Part shown: positions 1 through 11,976 of the stretch, in pieces
How the letters are laid out: each line of letters begins with the position of its first letter
Numbering within the stretch: the first letter of the stretch is position 1
Assembly (NCBI GenBank): GCA_034509755.1
Contig: CM067539.1
Span: 21,485,001 to 21,549,000 of the forward strand
Source of the DNA: Anisodus tanguticus
Lineage: Eukaryota > Streptophyta > Magnoliopsida > Solanales > Solanaceae
Direction of reading: 5' to 3'
DNA length: 64,000 bases
Position numbers and translations under genes: made by a program
The notes under the pieces: generated by a model
What the model was told of the DNA's origin: nothing
Seen by the model: only the letters and a program-made list of their open reading frames with translations
Databases searched by the model: none

Positions 1-486
1 TGATGAAGTTTTTATATCTTCAAATCAAGTACCCAACGGAGTAGAAAGTTATGGAAACTTTAATCTCAACCGGAGTAGAAAATCCGAAGATTTTAGTCTC
101 CAAACAACATACAAGTTCGTTACATCGAAACAACAAACATACACCTTTTTTTTTTTTTTTTTTCCAAGTAAATTGTATGTTGTATACTTGATGAAGTTTT
201 TATATCTTCAAATCAAGTACCCAACGGAGTAGAAAGTTATGGAAACTTTAATCTCAACCGGAGTAGAAAATCCGAAGATTTTAGTCTCCAAACAACATAC
301 AAGTTCGTTACATCGAAACAACAAACATACACCCTTTTTTTTTTCCCCAGTAAATTGTATGTTGTATACTTGATGAAGTTTTTATATCTTCAAATCAAGT
401 ACCCAACGGAGTAGAAAGTTATGAAAACTTTAATCTCAACCGGAGTAGAAAATCCGAAGATTTTAGTCTCCAAACAACATACACTT
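1..486. repeat. Three tandem 182-188 bp repeat units
   Basis: A unit beginning TGATGAAGTTTTTATATC starts at 1, 189 and 371. The period is 188 then 182 bp, and the third unit is cut off near 486. Units differ mainly in the length of an internal poly-T tract (about 144-164 and 333-344) and a few substitutions. Each carries the words GGAGTAGAAA and CCGAAGATTTTAGTCTCC. No coding potential is seen. Read on the minus strand the array lies just downstream of an LTR-like sequence (487-1040), so it is probably the untranslated leader of a retroelement whose body lies off the left edge of the window. That placement is inference. Confidence 0.8.
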
Positions 487-1040
487 TTTTTTTTTCCGAC
501 AACGTTCTGTAATTGTTAAACAAGAACAAATGAACACGAAATAATGATTAAATTCCTTAAGCTTGTTGTTGTGCACTGTGTTCAAAAAAATCGGAAAAAC
601 GAAACCAAACGGAAAGACAAAAAACCGGAAAAAACGAGAACCGGAAAAATAATACGAAGTAAGAAAATATCCGAGACCACGAAATTCACCTTTGTGTGTC
701 CTTAAGGAATTTAATCCCCTCACTGTACCCGAGGTTATGGATTACTTCCTCCCGGGATAAAACGGATATACCTGTCGCGAGTAGCGGTACGTCAAACGCC
801 TTCGACTTCGACGAACTCAAAGTTGGCAACGAAACACGAAGACCCGATAGTTTTATTTGTGAAAAAAAAATGCGAAATTTCGGATGCGAGAAATTTTTGG
901 TTTTTTGGTATCTTTAAAATGAGGCATTGCCTTAGTTTATATAGCCTTGAAGGTGCCTCTTCGGAATAGGTTGGTGACTGTTCGGAAAGGTTGCCTTCCA
1001 TTTCTCATTCACACCAACTTGGCTAGTTTTATTCATTAAC
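487..1040 (-). mobile_element. LTR-like sequence, minus orientation, edge of a retroelement
   Basis: Read on the minus strand this stretch has a promoter-like TATATAA near 938-945. It is followed by a region containing GGGAGGAAGTAATCC, ATAACCTCGGGTACAG and TTAAATTCCTTAAGG, words I associate with the R/U5 part of common Solanaceae LTR retrotransposons. The outer LTR boundary is not clear, and neither a target duplication nor a primer binding site can be fixed. Short open frames on both strands are not convincing genes. The call rests on remembered resemblance and promoter-like layout, so it is moderate. Confidence 0.45.
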
Positions 1041-1398
1041 TAGCTTTAACAAAACCTACTTTCTTAATACCTACCAGATATCGAACAATGGTCTAAAAAA
1101 TATTTTTCTCAAAAACATATTCTAATTTTTTTTATGAATTTTCGTTTTGCATTTCATGGATCACCAAGATGCAAAATTTATAGAATCTTGAGTTAGAAAC
1201 TCACCTTCTTTTTTACTATCTCTCCGTTCATGTGAAAAAGTGAACTCCAACTGAGTCTTTATACTTTTTTGTACTCATTTAAAAATTCTTCTCGCATAAA
1301 AAGCGGCACTTTTTGACTCGCATTAAAGAAAGTACCAAAAAAAAAGTTAAAACCCAAAAAACATTTTATGATGTTAAAATTCCTCATTGTCATACACC

Positions 1399-1406
1399 TA
1401 TAAATA
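1399..1406 (+). promoter_or_regulatory. TATA box of the P450 gene
   Basis: TATAAATA lies 223-230 bp upstream of the P450 start codon. It is followed by a CT-rich stretch at 1480-1530 typical of plant 5' leaders. This predicts a transcription start near 1430 and a leader of about 200 nt. Confidence 0.6.
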
Positions 1407-1628
1407 GACAACAAGTGTTGCAATATAGGACCAAAGATAAAGACTAATGAGAGGGATATGTCTTTGAATCTCACACTCACTCTCTCTTTTCTTTCAACCT
1501 TCTCCTCTTCCTCTTCCTCTTTCACCCTTTGAAAAGGAATAAAGAAAGAAAAAGTATCCAATAAGTGTCCATTATATATAGTTATCTCTTTCATCATTAA
1601 CCATCAAATTAAGCTTTAAGCTAATAGA

Positions 1629-4600
1629 ATGGCCTTTGGGTTGATGAGTTGGGATATGATGGTGACTATTTTGTTTGTAATTTTGGGGTTGAAATGGGTA
1701 TTTTCAAGTGTAAATGTTTGGTACTATGAAAAAATAAAGTTGAGTGACAAGAAAATGAGGTTATCATTGCCACCAGGTGATTTAGGTTGGCCTTTTATTG
1801 GTACTATGTGGTCCTTCCTCAGAGCTTTCAAGTCCAGCAATCCTGATTCATTCATCTCTTCCTTTGTTTCCAGGTCATCTCTCTCTCCTCATATTCAGTC
1901 GTGAATTTACAAGTTCTACAGAATTCAATTAGATAGTGTACTTATGTGCGTTAGATATTAGAACTCACGTCTAAATTTTGAATGCGCCAACCACTAACAA
2001 CATAACTTTCTTTTTCTACTCTTGACCAAGAAAGATTCATGTCATAAATTCAAAAGTCTTGAATTCGAATCATCACTTTGTTTTCTTTAACAAAATCTAT
2101 AACTGTTCATATATATGTGCACAAAATAAGTTTAAGTAAAATTCAGAATTTCTAAGTTTTGAATGCGCCAACCACTTGAACAACATAACTATTTTTCTTC
2201 TCTTGATCATGAAAAAAATCAGTCATAAATTCAAAAGTGAATTTGAATCATCACTTAAGGGATCACTTTTTGTTGTTGTTTTCTTTATTTTTTAATAAAA
2301 TGTATAAACTAATCATATATCTCATGAATTCAAATTAGTGAAACATGTAGCTTTAATTTGGTAGAAATTTTTGATAACTAGCCACGTATTTTGGAAGAAA
2401 AAAAAGAACGGTTTTTTTTATTAGTAACCTATTGGAGATTTGCTTGGTGGTTTTGCAAGTTGTTCATTTGCTGTAATTCTAATTGGTAAAAAAACCATTT
2501 GTCTCATTGTTTGTGTAGTGAGTGACATTAGTCAAGAGAAAAAACAAAAGAAGAAGAAAAAGAGGAAAACGAAAACTATTGAATGCCTCAAAAGCTTTTT
2601 CATTTATTCGAGAAAGAGAGGCAGGCAACATTTTGTCATTTTATCTGTCACTTTTCTTGGCCTTACAAGAACAAAACTACATTATAATATTCTCTATAAT
2701 TTCTCCTTTTTCTATATCAAGTTACATTGCTTATTTCACATCAAAGTTTTGTGAACTTTTAAGTTTTACATAGCAGTAGTAAAAAGCAAACATTCTTAGC
2801 ACTTGACCAAAAAGTGAGAAGAAAAAAAAAACAAAGAAGAAAAAGACTAGTTTGATGTTTGCTATTAGTTTCTTTTATGTCAAAAACTTTTCAGCTCATT
2901 GAGTCTTGAATTTCTATCAACATACTTTTTGACTTTTTTTCTTTTATTAGACCGGGAAAATGCGCATTTTAATCGTAGTCAAATTCATACAACCCAACCT
3001 TGTCATTTTTATCGTAATAATTGTCTATGGTTTCCTCTCTTATCCGTCTTTTCCTTCTTTTTTCTTGTTTACTTGTATTCTAAAAAGGGCCATTTTAGTA
3101 TTATGACATCATCCAAACAATTTAAATGTGTCATTATGCTTCTTTTACTTGTGTACTTTGCTCTAGTTATAAACTTTGAGATTCAATATTGTTTTCTTTT
3201 TCATTTTTGCTACCCCATTAGGCGAAGATGGGGTGGGGATGGGGCAATATTTGGATCTCGAGGAGATAAGGAAAAATTGTCTCCTCTTATACATTTCAAT
3301 GTTGTATAACAGTACTAGACACCCTTGGATTGGAAAAAAATTATCTATTTGACAATATTCGAACGTACGATTTCTTCAATAAAATTGTAAGAAATATTTC
3401 CCTTGATTATTTCATTTCAAAGTCATAGTACATATACTAAAATACAAACATAATCCTAGGCTACAATTACGGTAAGTAATAACTAAAATATACATATACC
3501 ATATTTATGACTAAATATATTTGCCTATTCTATAAAAAATAACTTAACTTTTTCCTGTTGAAAGACAGTGGAATCTTATCTTTGAAACAACAATCACACA
3601 AGTATAGTCTAGTTGTTAGTTACTTGCCACTACTTTGGTCGACAATTTGACAAGATAAGAAAGTGCATTTTAGATAGAATAGGAAATGAACACCTGCCCC
3701 CACTAAGCCATTTTAATTCTCTGTTTATACTTGGGAAAAAAGGCTCCCTATCTTATATTCTTGGTCTAGGTCAAAAGGGATATCACCAAAGTTTTATTTT
3801 ATAAAACAAAAAATTAACTCCATTATAATATATAGTATCGGATTCAGAGTCCCGTCTGAAAATTCTATTGTGTATATGAATAATAATATTTTTTTATAAA
3901 TTGTTGAATTCCTTTTATATAAGAGATGTTTTAGTGTAATAGCAAAAGTGATTTAATTCTTGCTTTAGGTCACATGTTTGAATCTCATAATGAGACATTC
4001 TAGTATTTTATTTGAAACCTCTGGTTAACATTTCTGACTCTGTCTATTCCATTATATATTGTAGATTCGGAAGGACAGGAATGTACAAAACATTGATGTT
4101 TGGAAGTCCAAGTATTATTGTCACAACAGCAGAAGCTTGCAGGAGAGTTTTATGTGATGATGAAGCCTTCAAGCCTGGTTGGCCTACTTCTACTATGCAA
4201 CTCATTGGTAAAAAATCATTTATTGGTATTTCATATGAAGAACACAAATGGTTAAGGAAACTTACTGCAGCACCTGTGAATGGTCACGAGGCGTTATCGA
4301 TGTACATAAATTATATTGAAGAAAATGTGATATCCGCATTGGAGAAATGGGCATCCATGGGACAAATTGAGTTCCTAACACAGCTAAGAAAGCTCACTTT
4401 TCGGATTATTATGTATATTTTTCTTAGTTCTGAAAGTGAAAAAGTCATGGATGCCTTAGAAAAGGAATACACAACTCTGAATTATGGTGTTAGAGCTATG
4501 GCTATCAACTTGCCAGGATTTGCTTATCATAAAGCACTTAAGGTAACTACCCCTATGATATTGGTTATCTTTTATGTGACCTTCCTTGTCTATCTCTATA

Positions 4601-6134
4601 TAAGACGGAAAAATGTCCCTTACCCTTTGGTCTACTACATGTTTGCGCGAAAAATCATCACTAATTGTCATTTAAATTTCAGGCTCGTAAAAAGCTTGTG
4701 GCGATCTTTCAATCGATAGTGAATGACAGAAGGGAGAGGATGGAAAAAAAAGGGCCAGGAGAGAAGAAAGACATGATGGATATTCTACTAGAAGTTGAAG
4801 ATGAGAGTGGAAGGAAATTGAATGATGAGGAGATAATTGATGTTTTAGTAATGTATCTTAATGCTGGTCATGAATCTTCTGGTCATATAACAATGTGGGC
4901 TACACATTTTCTGCAGAAACACCCTGAAATCTTCAAAAAAGCTAAGGTAGCACATTTTTTGAAATAATTTTCAGCCTTAACTTTGAAAGTGTTCTCTGTT
5001 TCTCAAGAGCTTATGTCTTTGATTCAAAAACAGGCAGAGCAAGAGGTTATTGTTAAAAATAGGCCATCTGACCAAAAGGGTGTGACACTGAGAGAAATTA
5101 GGCAAATGGACTATCTCTCAAAGGTAAATTTTGTGCTACTTTTCAACATTCTTGGAATATCAATTCTGTTTTCTCTAGCCAATCTGTTATTAATGTAATG
5201 AAACCATTTTGTTGCTCCTTTAAAATCTCAAAGGTGATTGATGAAACGCTTCGTGTGGTTACCTTCTCCTTTGTAGTCTTCCGGGAGGCGAAGGAAGATG
5301 TTGCTATTAGTGGTAAGTTATAATAACATTTACTGATCTGTTTTCTTTTCTAATTAAAAACCAAGTTATGGCTAACAAAACTTAACTGGTTTGTTTTTCA
5401 AGGTTATACCATTCCTAAAGGATGGAAAGTTTTGGTGTGGTTTAGGTCTGTTCATTTAGATCCTGAAATCTATAATGATCCAATAGAGTTCAATCCTTCT
5501 AGATGGGAGGTAAGTTTAACAAGCCTTCTGCTTTACATCTAAAAATTTATTCACATCAATGTTTACACCAGTCAATGAATAAGTGACATGTGTCTTTACA
5601 TGTGTTGTTATCACTTACACATAAATAATACACTTTTTACCTCACTTTATACTTATCACAGTAAACCGAAGTTGTTTGGTGTAAACATCGTATGCGGATA
5701 AATTTTTTACTCTTCCTCCAGAAAAGAAGAATATTTAACTTGCTTAAACCATCATGGTTTTGTAATTTTTGTTGTCTTGTGAATTTTAGGGACTTACACC
5801 AAAACCAGGAACATTCCTACCTTTTGGAGGAGGAAGCAGATTGTGCCCAGGAAATGACCTTGCCAAGCTTGAAATATCTATTTTTCTCCATTATTTTCTT
5901 CTTGATTATGAGTGAGTTAATTCTTCTTCCTTTATTTTTTTCCCCATTATTTCCCCTTCAAATCAGGTTTTTGAGCATTTATATATCTTTTTCGTTGATT
6001 ATTGATTTCTATTCTTTTTTTGCAGGCTTGAAAGGGAAAATCCTTCTTGCCCATTGATGTATTTGCCTCATTGTAGGCCTAAAGATAACTACTTGAGCAG
6101 AGTAAAAAGAGTCTTATCAACTACCAGTGCATAG
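1629..6134 (+). CDS. KAO: Ent-kaurenoic acid oxidase, cytochrome P450 CYP88A type (8 exons)
   Basis: Exons: 1629-1873, 4065-4542, 4683-4946, 5034-5123, 5234-5312, 5403-5509, 5790-5911, 6026-6134. All introns are GT...AG. The spliced length is 1494 nt, giving 497 residues, normal for the family. Seen: N-terminal membrane anchor (about 7-26), proline-rich hinge LPPGDLGWPFIG (47-58), I-helix AGHESS (302-307), K-helix ExxR as ETLR (363-366), and heme loop FGGGSRLCPG with Cys440 as the iron ligand. The phrases VIDETLR, GWKVLVWFRSVH and NDLAKLEISIFLHYFL are characteristic of CYP88A. By family knowledge the enzyme sits in the ER membrane and oxidises ent-kaurenoic acid in three steps to GA12 in gibberellin synthesis. 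Intron 1 is unusually long (2191 bp). No lesion is seen. Function is by family; a diverged CYP88 paralogue with another diterpenoid substrate is possible. Confidence 0.92.
1971..2262. repeat. Tandem duplication inside P450 intron 1
   Basis: Two diverged copies of about 110 bp start at 1971 and 2152, offset by 181 bp. Both contain TTTTGAATGCGCCAACCACT, then AACAACATAACT, then a TCATAAATTCAAAAGT word. This is non-coding intron sequence. Confidence 0.7.
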
Positions 6135-7185
6135 ACCGAACAAAGAAGAAGAAAACCACATCTCTCTTATTTAGTTTTTTGCTGGATATGGAAAATTGCA
6201 AGAGCAAGGAACTCCATGGGAATAGTTAGGAACAAAAAAAGGGGGGCAAAATCAGAAATCCAAAAAAAATCAATCATTTTTTCTTCTTCTCTACATTTTT
6301 GCTCAATAGAATTTTGTATACGTTTTAGCAAGAAGATCATATAGATAGTGTAAATGATCTCCCATTTTGTTAAGAATGAATAAATTCAGAAGAAAAAGTT
6401 GGTTACATTTGCTGGACTTACTCCTACTTGTATATTGCTCCCCATAGCACAAGAAAATTTAAGAGTCTTTAATGAAAATTACCTATAATTCCAAATCACA
6501 GACTTGACAATTTCATTCGGTTATCAAGGTACAAAAGAATTAGAAACAGAAAAAAGTAGTACTACCTCATGCTATGGCATCTTACTGAGTTCTCTGTCAT
6601 TTATGCTAACCGTTGATCGATCAAGTCTAGGTTAAGATAAGTACTGCTTTGATTGACAATTGACATCAATGTGTATTTCCATAATGGTCATATTTGTGGG
6701 TGCTTACTAAGGACAGTAACATGGATCAAGTAAATTACAGTAATAAAGCAAAGGTAGTTTATCTGCATTACCAATATTGCCAAAGAAGACAGCATGGCCT
6801 GTAGGATCAACATCCTTCACAGCTTAGACAAGGCATTTCTCCCCCACAAAGTTTCAAATTCCCAGTTGAAAAATGCTTTAAAAAAGACAACTGCAAAAGA
6901 CCATCACCTTCATCAGGGATCCCACTAACTTCTGCTGTTGTGAGACTAATACATATAGCATCAAATGATATTCTCAATGCAAAACAAGAATATGACAATT
7001 AGTTGAAGATAAAGTGAAAAATGGTAAAGCTGGCGAGTTCATCGTGAGTTGGTCTAGGGCCCTAGGGTCGTCACTAACAAAAGAACTGCTAAATAGAACT
7101 TAGTCCTTTCTATCCACAAACCTTTTAAAAAATGAAACTATAGCACGAACGAGCTGCAAGTTAGCGTGGTAGACATAACACATCA
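6135..7185. other. P450 3' UTR and plain intergenic DNA
   Basis: The 3' UTR runs from the stop codon to at least the AATAAA at 6379-6384, a plausible polyadenylation signal about 245 bp after the stop. The rest, to about 7185, has no supported gene. Short frames there lack recognisable content. Confidence 0.6.
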
Positions 7186-7665
7186 TCATAGGCAGGGGCA
7201 GGAGCGGAGGCAGAGGGGATATGGCGCAAGTGCAACTCACTGAGGACATGACCTTAGATATGGGGTTATGGAGGACACATATTAGAGTAGAAGGATAGTA
7301 GGTAGTCCTACTTACGCTTACAAACTGATAGTTGTAGTATTATTATTGTAGGCTCGCTTAGCCTATCATATTGCCTTATAGTCCATTGTTGTTTGATTTA
7401 TGCTGCTATGTGTATTTTGTTTGTCTTATATACTTGCATTAGCTATTGATTCTTTTTGCTTATTTCTTTTTCAGAATGCGCTGTCATGACTTACGCACTT
7501 TGTGTGCCTTACTTTGCTTGGGCTTGTGCTTTGTTTTGAGCCGAGGGTCTCTCGGAAACAGCCGCTCTACCTACCAAGGTAGAGGTAAGGTCTATGTACA
7601 CTTTACCCTCTCCAGACCCCACATTATGGGATTTTACTGGATATGTTGTTGTATAAGTTATTGAA
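7186..7665 (+). mobile_element. 5'-truncated RTE-type LINE, 3' end
   Basis: Frame +1 around 7219-7298 reads an ORF C-terminus (MAQVQLTEDMTLD ... WRTHIRVEG, stop TAG at 7296-7298) typical of plant RTE LINEs. It is followed by the 3' UTR and the well-known Solanaceae block GAGCCGAGGGTCTCTCGGAA ... CCAGACCCCACATTATGGGA (about 7537-7630). It ends in a GTTGTTG tail at 7645-7655. The same 3' block is shared with the TS family of SINEs. Here the preceding ORF tail argues for a LINE rather than a SINE. Confidence 0.75.
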
Positions 7666-8170
7666 TTCCCTTGACATAAGATTTTTTTTTGAATTCCCTT
7701 GTCTGATCATATGATCAGTTATTCAATACCAGGAATGGATACATATCAATGTATCACAAGTTTCTCATATCAGCTGTATAAATCTTACGTGAAAGGGCTC
7801 GAAGGTATTAACTTACAGTTCCCCTCCAAGCCATTATAATTTCTAATTGTGAATTTGTGATGTAAAATGTTCGATTTCGGGCTAGTTGAATGATAAACAT
7901 GGGATATTTGATTAATCTTCAATTCAGATATTGCACATCTGGAGCTAAAGGATTTTGCAATTTCAAGAACTACAATAGTTGGACATTAAGTGAGATTTGT
8001 TTGTTTAAACAATTGTAAGAGAAAACGTTTGGCTTTCCAAAATGTACTAGTAGTATAATTCTTTTTGGGTGGAGTGTTATCGTATTTGCTTGGAATAATT
8101 CTCGTCCCTTCCTATTTTTCTCAAATAAGTTAGAAATTAGAAGTATATCAAAAAACAAATGTGACAAGTC
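7666..8170. other. Intergenic stretch without recognised features
   Basis: AT-rich DNA between two RTE fragments. No gene, RNA or clear repeat was recognised. Confidence 0.5.
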
Positions 8171-10370
8171 CTAATTAGCAAAGGGTTGGGGCAAGGGAGC
8201 CTCTAGGCTTAGGGTTGGGTCTTGGAACATAGGAACACCGACGGGGAAATCTATTGAGTTGATAAAGATTCTTCAAAAGAGAAAGATCAATTTAGCATGT
8301 GTCTAGGGAACCAGATGACTGGATTCTAAGGCTCGGGATGTAGACGGGTATAAGAAGGTAGGCACTTAGGAGGGGAACCAGATGAGTAAGAATGAAGTAG
8401 GCATTTTGATCAACAGGGAACTCAAGGAGCTAGTGGTAGAAGTTAAGAGGGTGAATGATAGGTTGATGGTTATTAAAATGGTTGTTGGAGGGCTCACGTT
8501 GAACGTAATTACTGCTTACGCACCTCAAGCGAGCTCAGATGAGGAGGTCAAGAGGCAGTTCTGCGATGACTTGGACAAGGTGGTTTAAGGTATTTCACCA
8601 ACCAATAAGTTGCTCCTAGGTGGTGATTTCAATGGGCACATCGGGAAGGCGTTAAGGGGTTATGAAGAAATGCATGGGGTTTTGGTGTTGGTGAAAGAAG
8701 CGAAGGTGGAACTTCGTTGTTAGATTTTGCGAAAGCTTTTGATTAGGTGATAACTAACACGGATTTTCATAAGAGGGAGGAGCACTTAGTCACCTTCCGG
8801 AGTGTGGTATCCAAAACTCAAATAGATACATTGTATTTAGGAAGTGTGATAGAGGTTTATGCAAGGACTGCAAGGTTATTCCGAGTGAGTATCTCACGAC
8901 CGAACATAGGCTCTTGATGATGGACCTGAAAATCAAGAGGAAGAGGAAAAAAAGGGTTGTCTATGGGTAACCTAAGATCAAGTGGGTGCCTTGACTAAGG
9001 ACAAATCTCAGGAGCTGGGGAAGAAGTTGACGACTATGAGGGCCTGGAGGAGTAGTGGGGACGTGAGTAGTAGGTGGACCTGGAAATCGAGTTGCATTAG
9101 GGAAGCAACTAGAGAGGTATTAGGGTATCTCGAATGATTTCTCTAGTGGGTACAAAAAGGGAATGATGGCAGAATGAGGAGGTACAAGGGAAGGTGGAAG
9201 CAAAAAAAATGGCGTACTTGAAGCTAGTGGAAAGTAAAGACGTAGAAGAGAAAATGGTGAATAGGGAGTAGTACAAGGCAGTGATGAATGAGGCAAAATT
9301 AGCGGTTATGGAGGTGAATATGGCAGCGTTTGAACGCTTGTATAAAGAGTTAGGAGACAAAAGATGGTACAAGAAGCTATACATGTTAGCCAAAGCGAGA
9401 GAGAGGAAGGCCCGCCACCTTGACCAAGTGAGGTGCATCAAAGATGATGAGGGAAATGTATTGGTTGTAGAGGAACCTATTAGACAAAGATGACAAATAA
9501 ACTTTTACAAACTCTTAAATGAAGAGGGGGACATGAGTAGCATGATGGGTGAACTGGAACACTTCAAGAGTCGTCGAGATAGGTATTGTATGCGTATTAA
9601 GATTGAGGAGGTTGAGGGGGATATGCATAAGATAAGTAGGGATAAAGCAATCGGGATAGACCAGATTCCAGTGAAATTTTTGAAGAGCGCGGGCAGAGTG
9701 GGTTTGGATTGATTAACTGGGTTGTTTGATGTCATCTTTAGAATGGCTAACATGCCCAAAGAGTGGAGGTGAAGTACAATAATCTCGTTGTACAAGAATA
9801 AGGGTGATATTCATAAATGGAACAAATATAGGTGTATCAAGCTGTTGAGCCACACCATAAAGTATATAAGAGGATGGTGGAGTTGAGGGTGAGAAGAGGG
9901 TGTCTATTTTTAAAAACCAATTTGAATTCATGCCAGAGCGGTGGACTATGGAATCCATTCATATTATGAGGAGATTGGTGGAGCAATACATGGAAAGGAA
10001 ATGACTTGCATATGATGTTCATTGACCTAGAGAAAGCATACGACAAAGTCTGAAGAGAGGTCATAGGGAGATGTTTTGAGGATATAGGTGTTCCGGTATC
10101 TTACATTAGGGAGATCAATGATATGTAAGATGGAGCTAAGACTCGGGTAAGGATAGTGGGAAGAGACTCGGGATATTTTTCGACCGTGAAGGAGTTTCCT
10201 TAGGGATCAACTCTTAGCCCCTTTTTATTTGCTTTAGCGTTGGATGTATTGACGAGTCACATTCAAAGAGAGGTTCCATGGTGCATTTATTTGCAGATGA
10301 TATTGTACTGATTGACAAAACGTAGAGTGAGGTGAATGACTAAACGCCAGGCTAGAGGTTTGGAGACAGG
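8171..10370 (+). pseudogene. RTE-type LINE, degenerate endonuclease and reverse transcriptase
   Basis: The endonuclease start is readable near 8200 (LRVGSWNIGT). It is followed by VGILINRELKELVVEVKR and LNVITAYAPQASSDEEVK (8390-8560), then GGDFNGHIG near 8620, all RTE-clade AP-endonuclease motifs. The reverse transcriptase part includes FEFMPERWT ... ESIHIMRRLVEQYMERK near 9920-10000 and the catalytic FADD box as LFADDIVLIDK at about 10290-10320. Many in-frame stops and frameshifts show the copy is dead. The 3' portion is missing: sequence changes near 10370 into hAT material, so the element is cut off soon after the RT palm motif. Confidence 0.85.
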
Positions 10371-11968
10371 CCATATTTTCCCGATAATTTTAAAAAATCG
10401 ATTAACTCCATCTTTTTTCGATAATTTTCATATAAGATGTGCATGCCATATTTTTAAATTGGTTGTAAAGGATGACCTAAAACTTTTTGAAAACATTCTT
10501 GATAAAGTACAATTTTCTTTAAACTTTATTTTTAAAGGTAATAAAATACAAAGACGCAAAGAGTATTAAAAAACTTGTCATGATTGTGGATTACCATATA
10601 GAAAAATTCCATAAAAAGTAGCAACTATGTGGAATTCTCTGTATGAACAATTACTTGTTGCTCACAAGTATAGAAGACCTATAACTTTATTATTTAGCAC
10701 CCATAATCGAAATCCAAGGGATATGCTTGTAGATAATGACTGATTTTTTTTAGAACTTACTGGATTTTTAGAGATATTTTTCTAGCTACTAAAGAATTTT
10801 CTGGTATTTATTATCCTACTATCTCAACTATGTTATTTTATATAGCTCTTATATTTTTGTTACTTAGTGAATATATGCAAAAACCATCTTACGCTCCATC
10901 TATTAAAAAAATGTTTATAAAATTTAAAACATACTTTTTTTCTATTTCCACTATTTATATTATTGGTGTTGTATTAAATCAGACTATTAAAGTAGACGGT
11001 TGTAAAACACTTGTTGAAACGATTTATGAAAGTATAGAAATACTTTCACCTCCAAGTCCAAATAAAGAACCAACTCACGAACCAACTAGAGAAGAAGTTA
11101 CGTCATATATATATAGAATGTATAGTGGTTAACGAGTTTGATGTTTATGTCTTGCAGAGTGCTGTACCATACAAAACAATTGTCAATGAAGGTGGACGTG
11201 AAGACTTGCTGAGATACTGGAGAAAGAATGAAAAGACATTTCTGACACTAGCAAAGATGGCTCGAGATGTGTTGAATATTCAAGCGTCATCAACAACTTC
11301 GGAAAGCGTTTTTTCTGCGAGAATGTTTCAAATAGGAGAGCATAGACACTCATTGGCGGGAGGCAACTTGGATATTGCAGTTTTATTCAAAGATTGGATT
11401 AGAGTGGAGCGTATGAGGTGCAGTCAACCAGAGATCAACGAAGAAGACGACTACAACTACAACGAAATCTTATCCAAGGGAGTAGTAAGCGACGTCGAAC
11501 AATTTGACCAACAACTTCCAATTCCGACAGAAGATCCTCAAGAGATTGTGAGGAAATTAGAAAGAGTATGATTGACTATGTAATTTTTTTAATGACAATT
11601 TTATTATGTGATTTGCAACTTTTGAACTACGAAACAAAGTTGCAATTTTGAAATTGTATTACAAAAAAATTTATATTTCTATTAAATAATATAAGAGGCA
11701 CAAAAACAGCTTTGAGATGTTTTTATTCACTATCTTGTTCAATTATTTAAGTATTTAAATATATATATTTTAAAATTAAGTGTCTAAAAAAATCTCCCAA
11801 ATCCTGCAACCCGACCCGTCCCATCTCCCAAATCCCGGCGGGACGTGGGACGGACGGGACCTCTTCCCTTCCCGCCTATCCCGGCCCCGCCAGTCCCGTC
11901 GGATCCCGATCCCGGCCACCCTCCCATTCGTCTCGTCCCGCTCCGATCCGACCCACTGACCATCCCTA
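10371..11968 (+). mobile_element. hAT (Ac-like) transposon remnant, right part
   Basis: Two transposase sections are readable. The central part, about 10380-10800, contains IRCACHIFKLVVKDDLK and MWNSLYEQLLVAHKYRRPI. The C-terminal dimerisation part, 11125-11571, contains ARDVLNIQASSTTSESVFSA. Both match RICESLEEPER-like hAT transposases. The reading frame has several stops. After the coding part comes AT-rich DNA, then a very GC-rich block of repeated CCCG/TCCC words (11810-11955), typical of Ac-like subterminal repeats. The block ends in CATCCCTA at 11961-11968, the complement of the Ac-type terminus TAGGGATG. The left end and N-terminal zinc-finger part are missing. Confidence 0.8.
11125..11571 (+). 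pseudogene. hAT transposase C-terminal dimerisation domain
   Basis: A 148-residue open frame carries the hATC signature (RYWRKNEKTFLTLAKMARDV, then NIQASSTTSESVFSA, then RHSLAGGNLDIAVLFKDWIR). The frame is not a full gene. It belongs to the remnant at 10371-11968 and lacks the BED finger and the RNase H-like core in the same frame. It probably encodes no working enzyme, although a short domesticated product cannot be excluded from sequence alone. Confidence 0.8.
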
Positions 11969-11976
11969 GGTCAAAC

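Noticed and set aside
1..486. CRISPR-like or centromeric satellite array
   Set aside because: Only three long units beside an LTR-like region in plant DNA. A retroelement leader is simpler.
2440..3309. Open frames inside P450 intron 1
   Set aside because: Low-complexity Lys- or Phe-rich translations in AT-rich intron sequence, with no homology recognised.
1629..6134. P450 pseudogene, because no single long open frame exists
   Set aside because: The breaks are eight introns with proper GT/AG ends. The spliced frame is 497 residues with all motifs.
7446..7664. Possible small gene or TS-type SINE
   Set aside because: The preceding sequence encodes the C-terminus of an RTE ORF, so it is the LINE 3' UTR.
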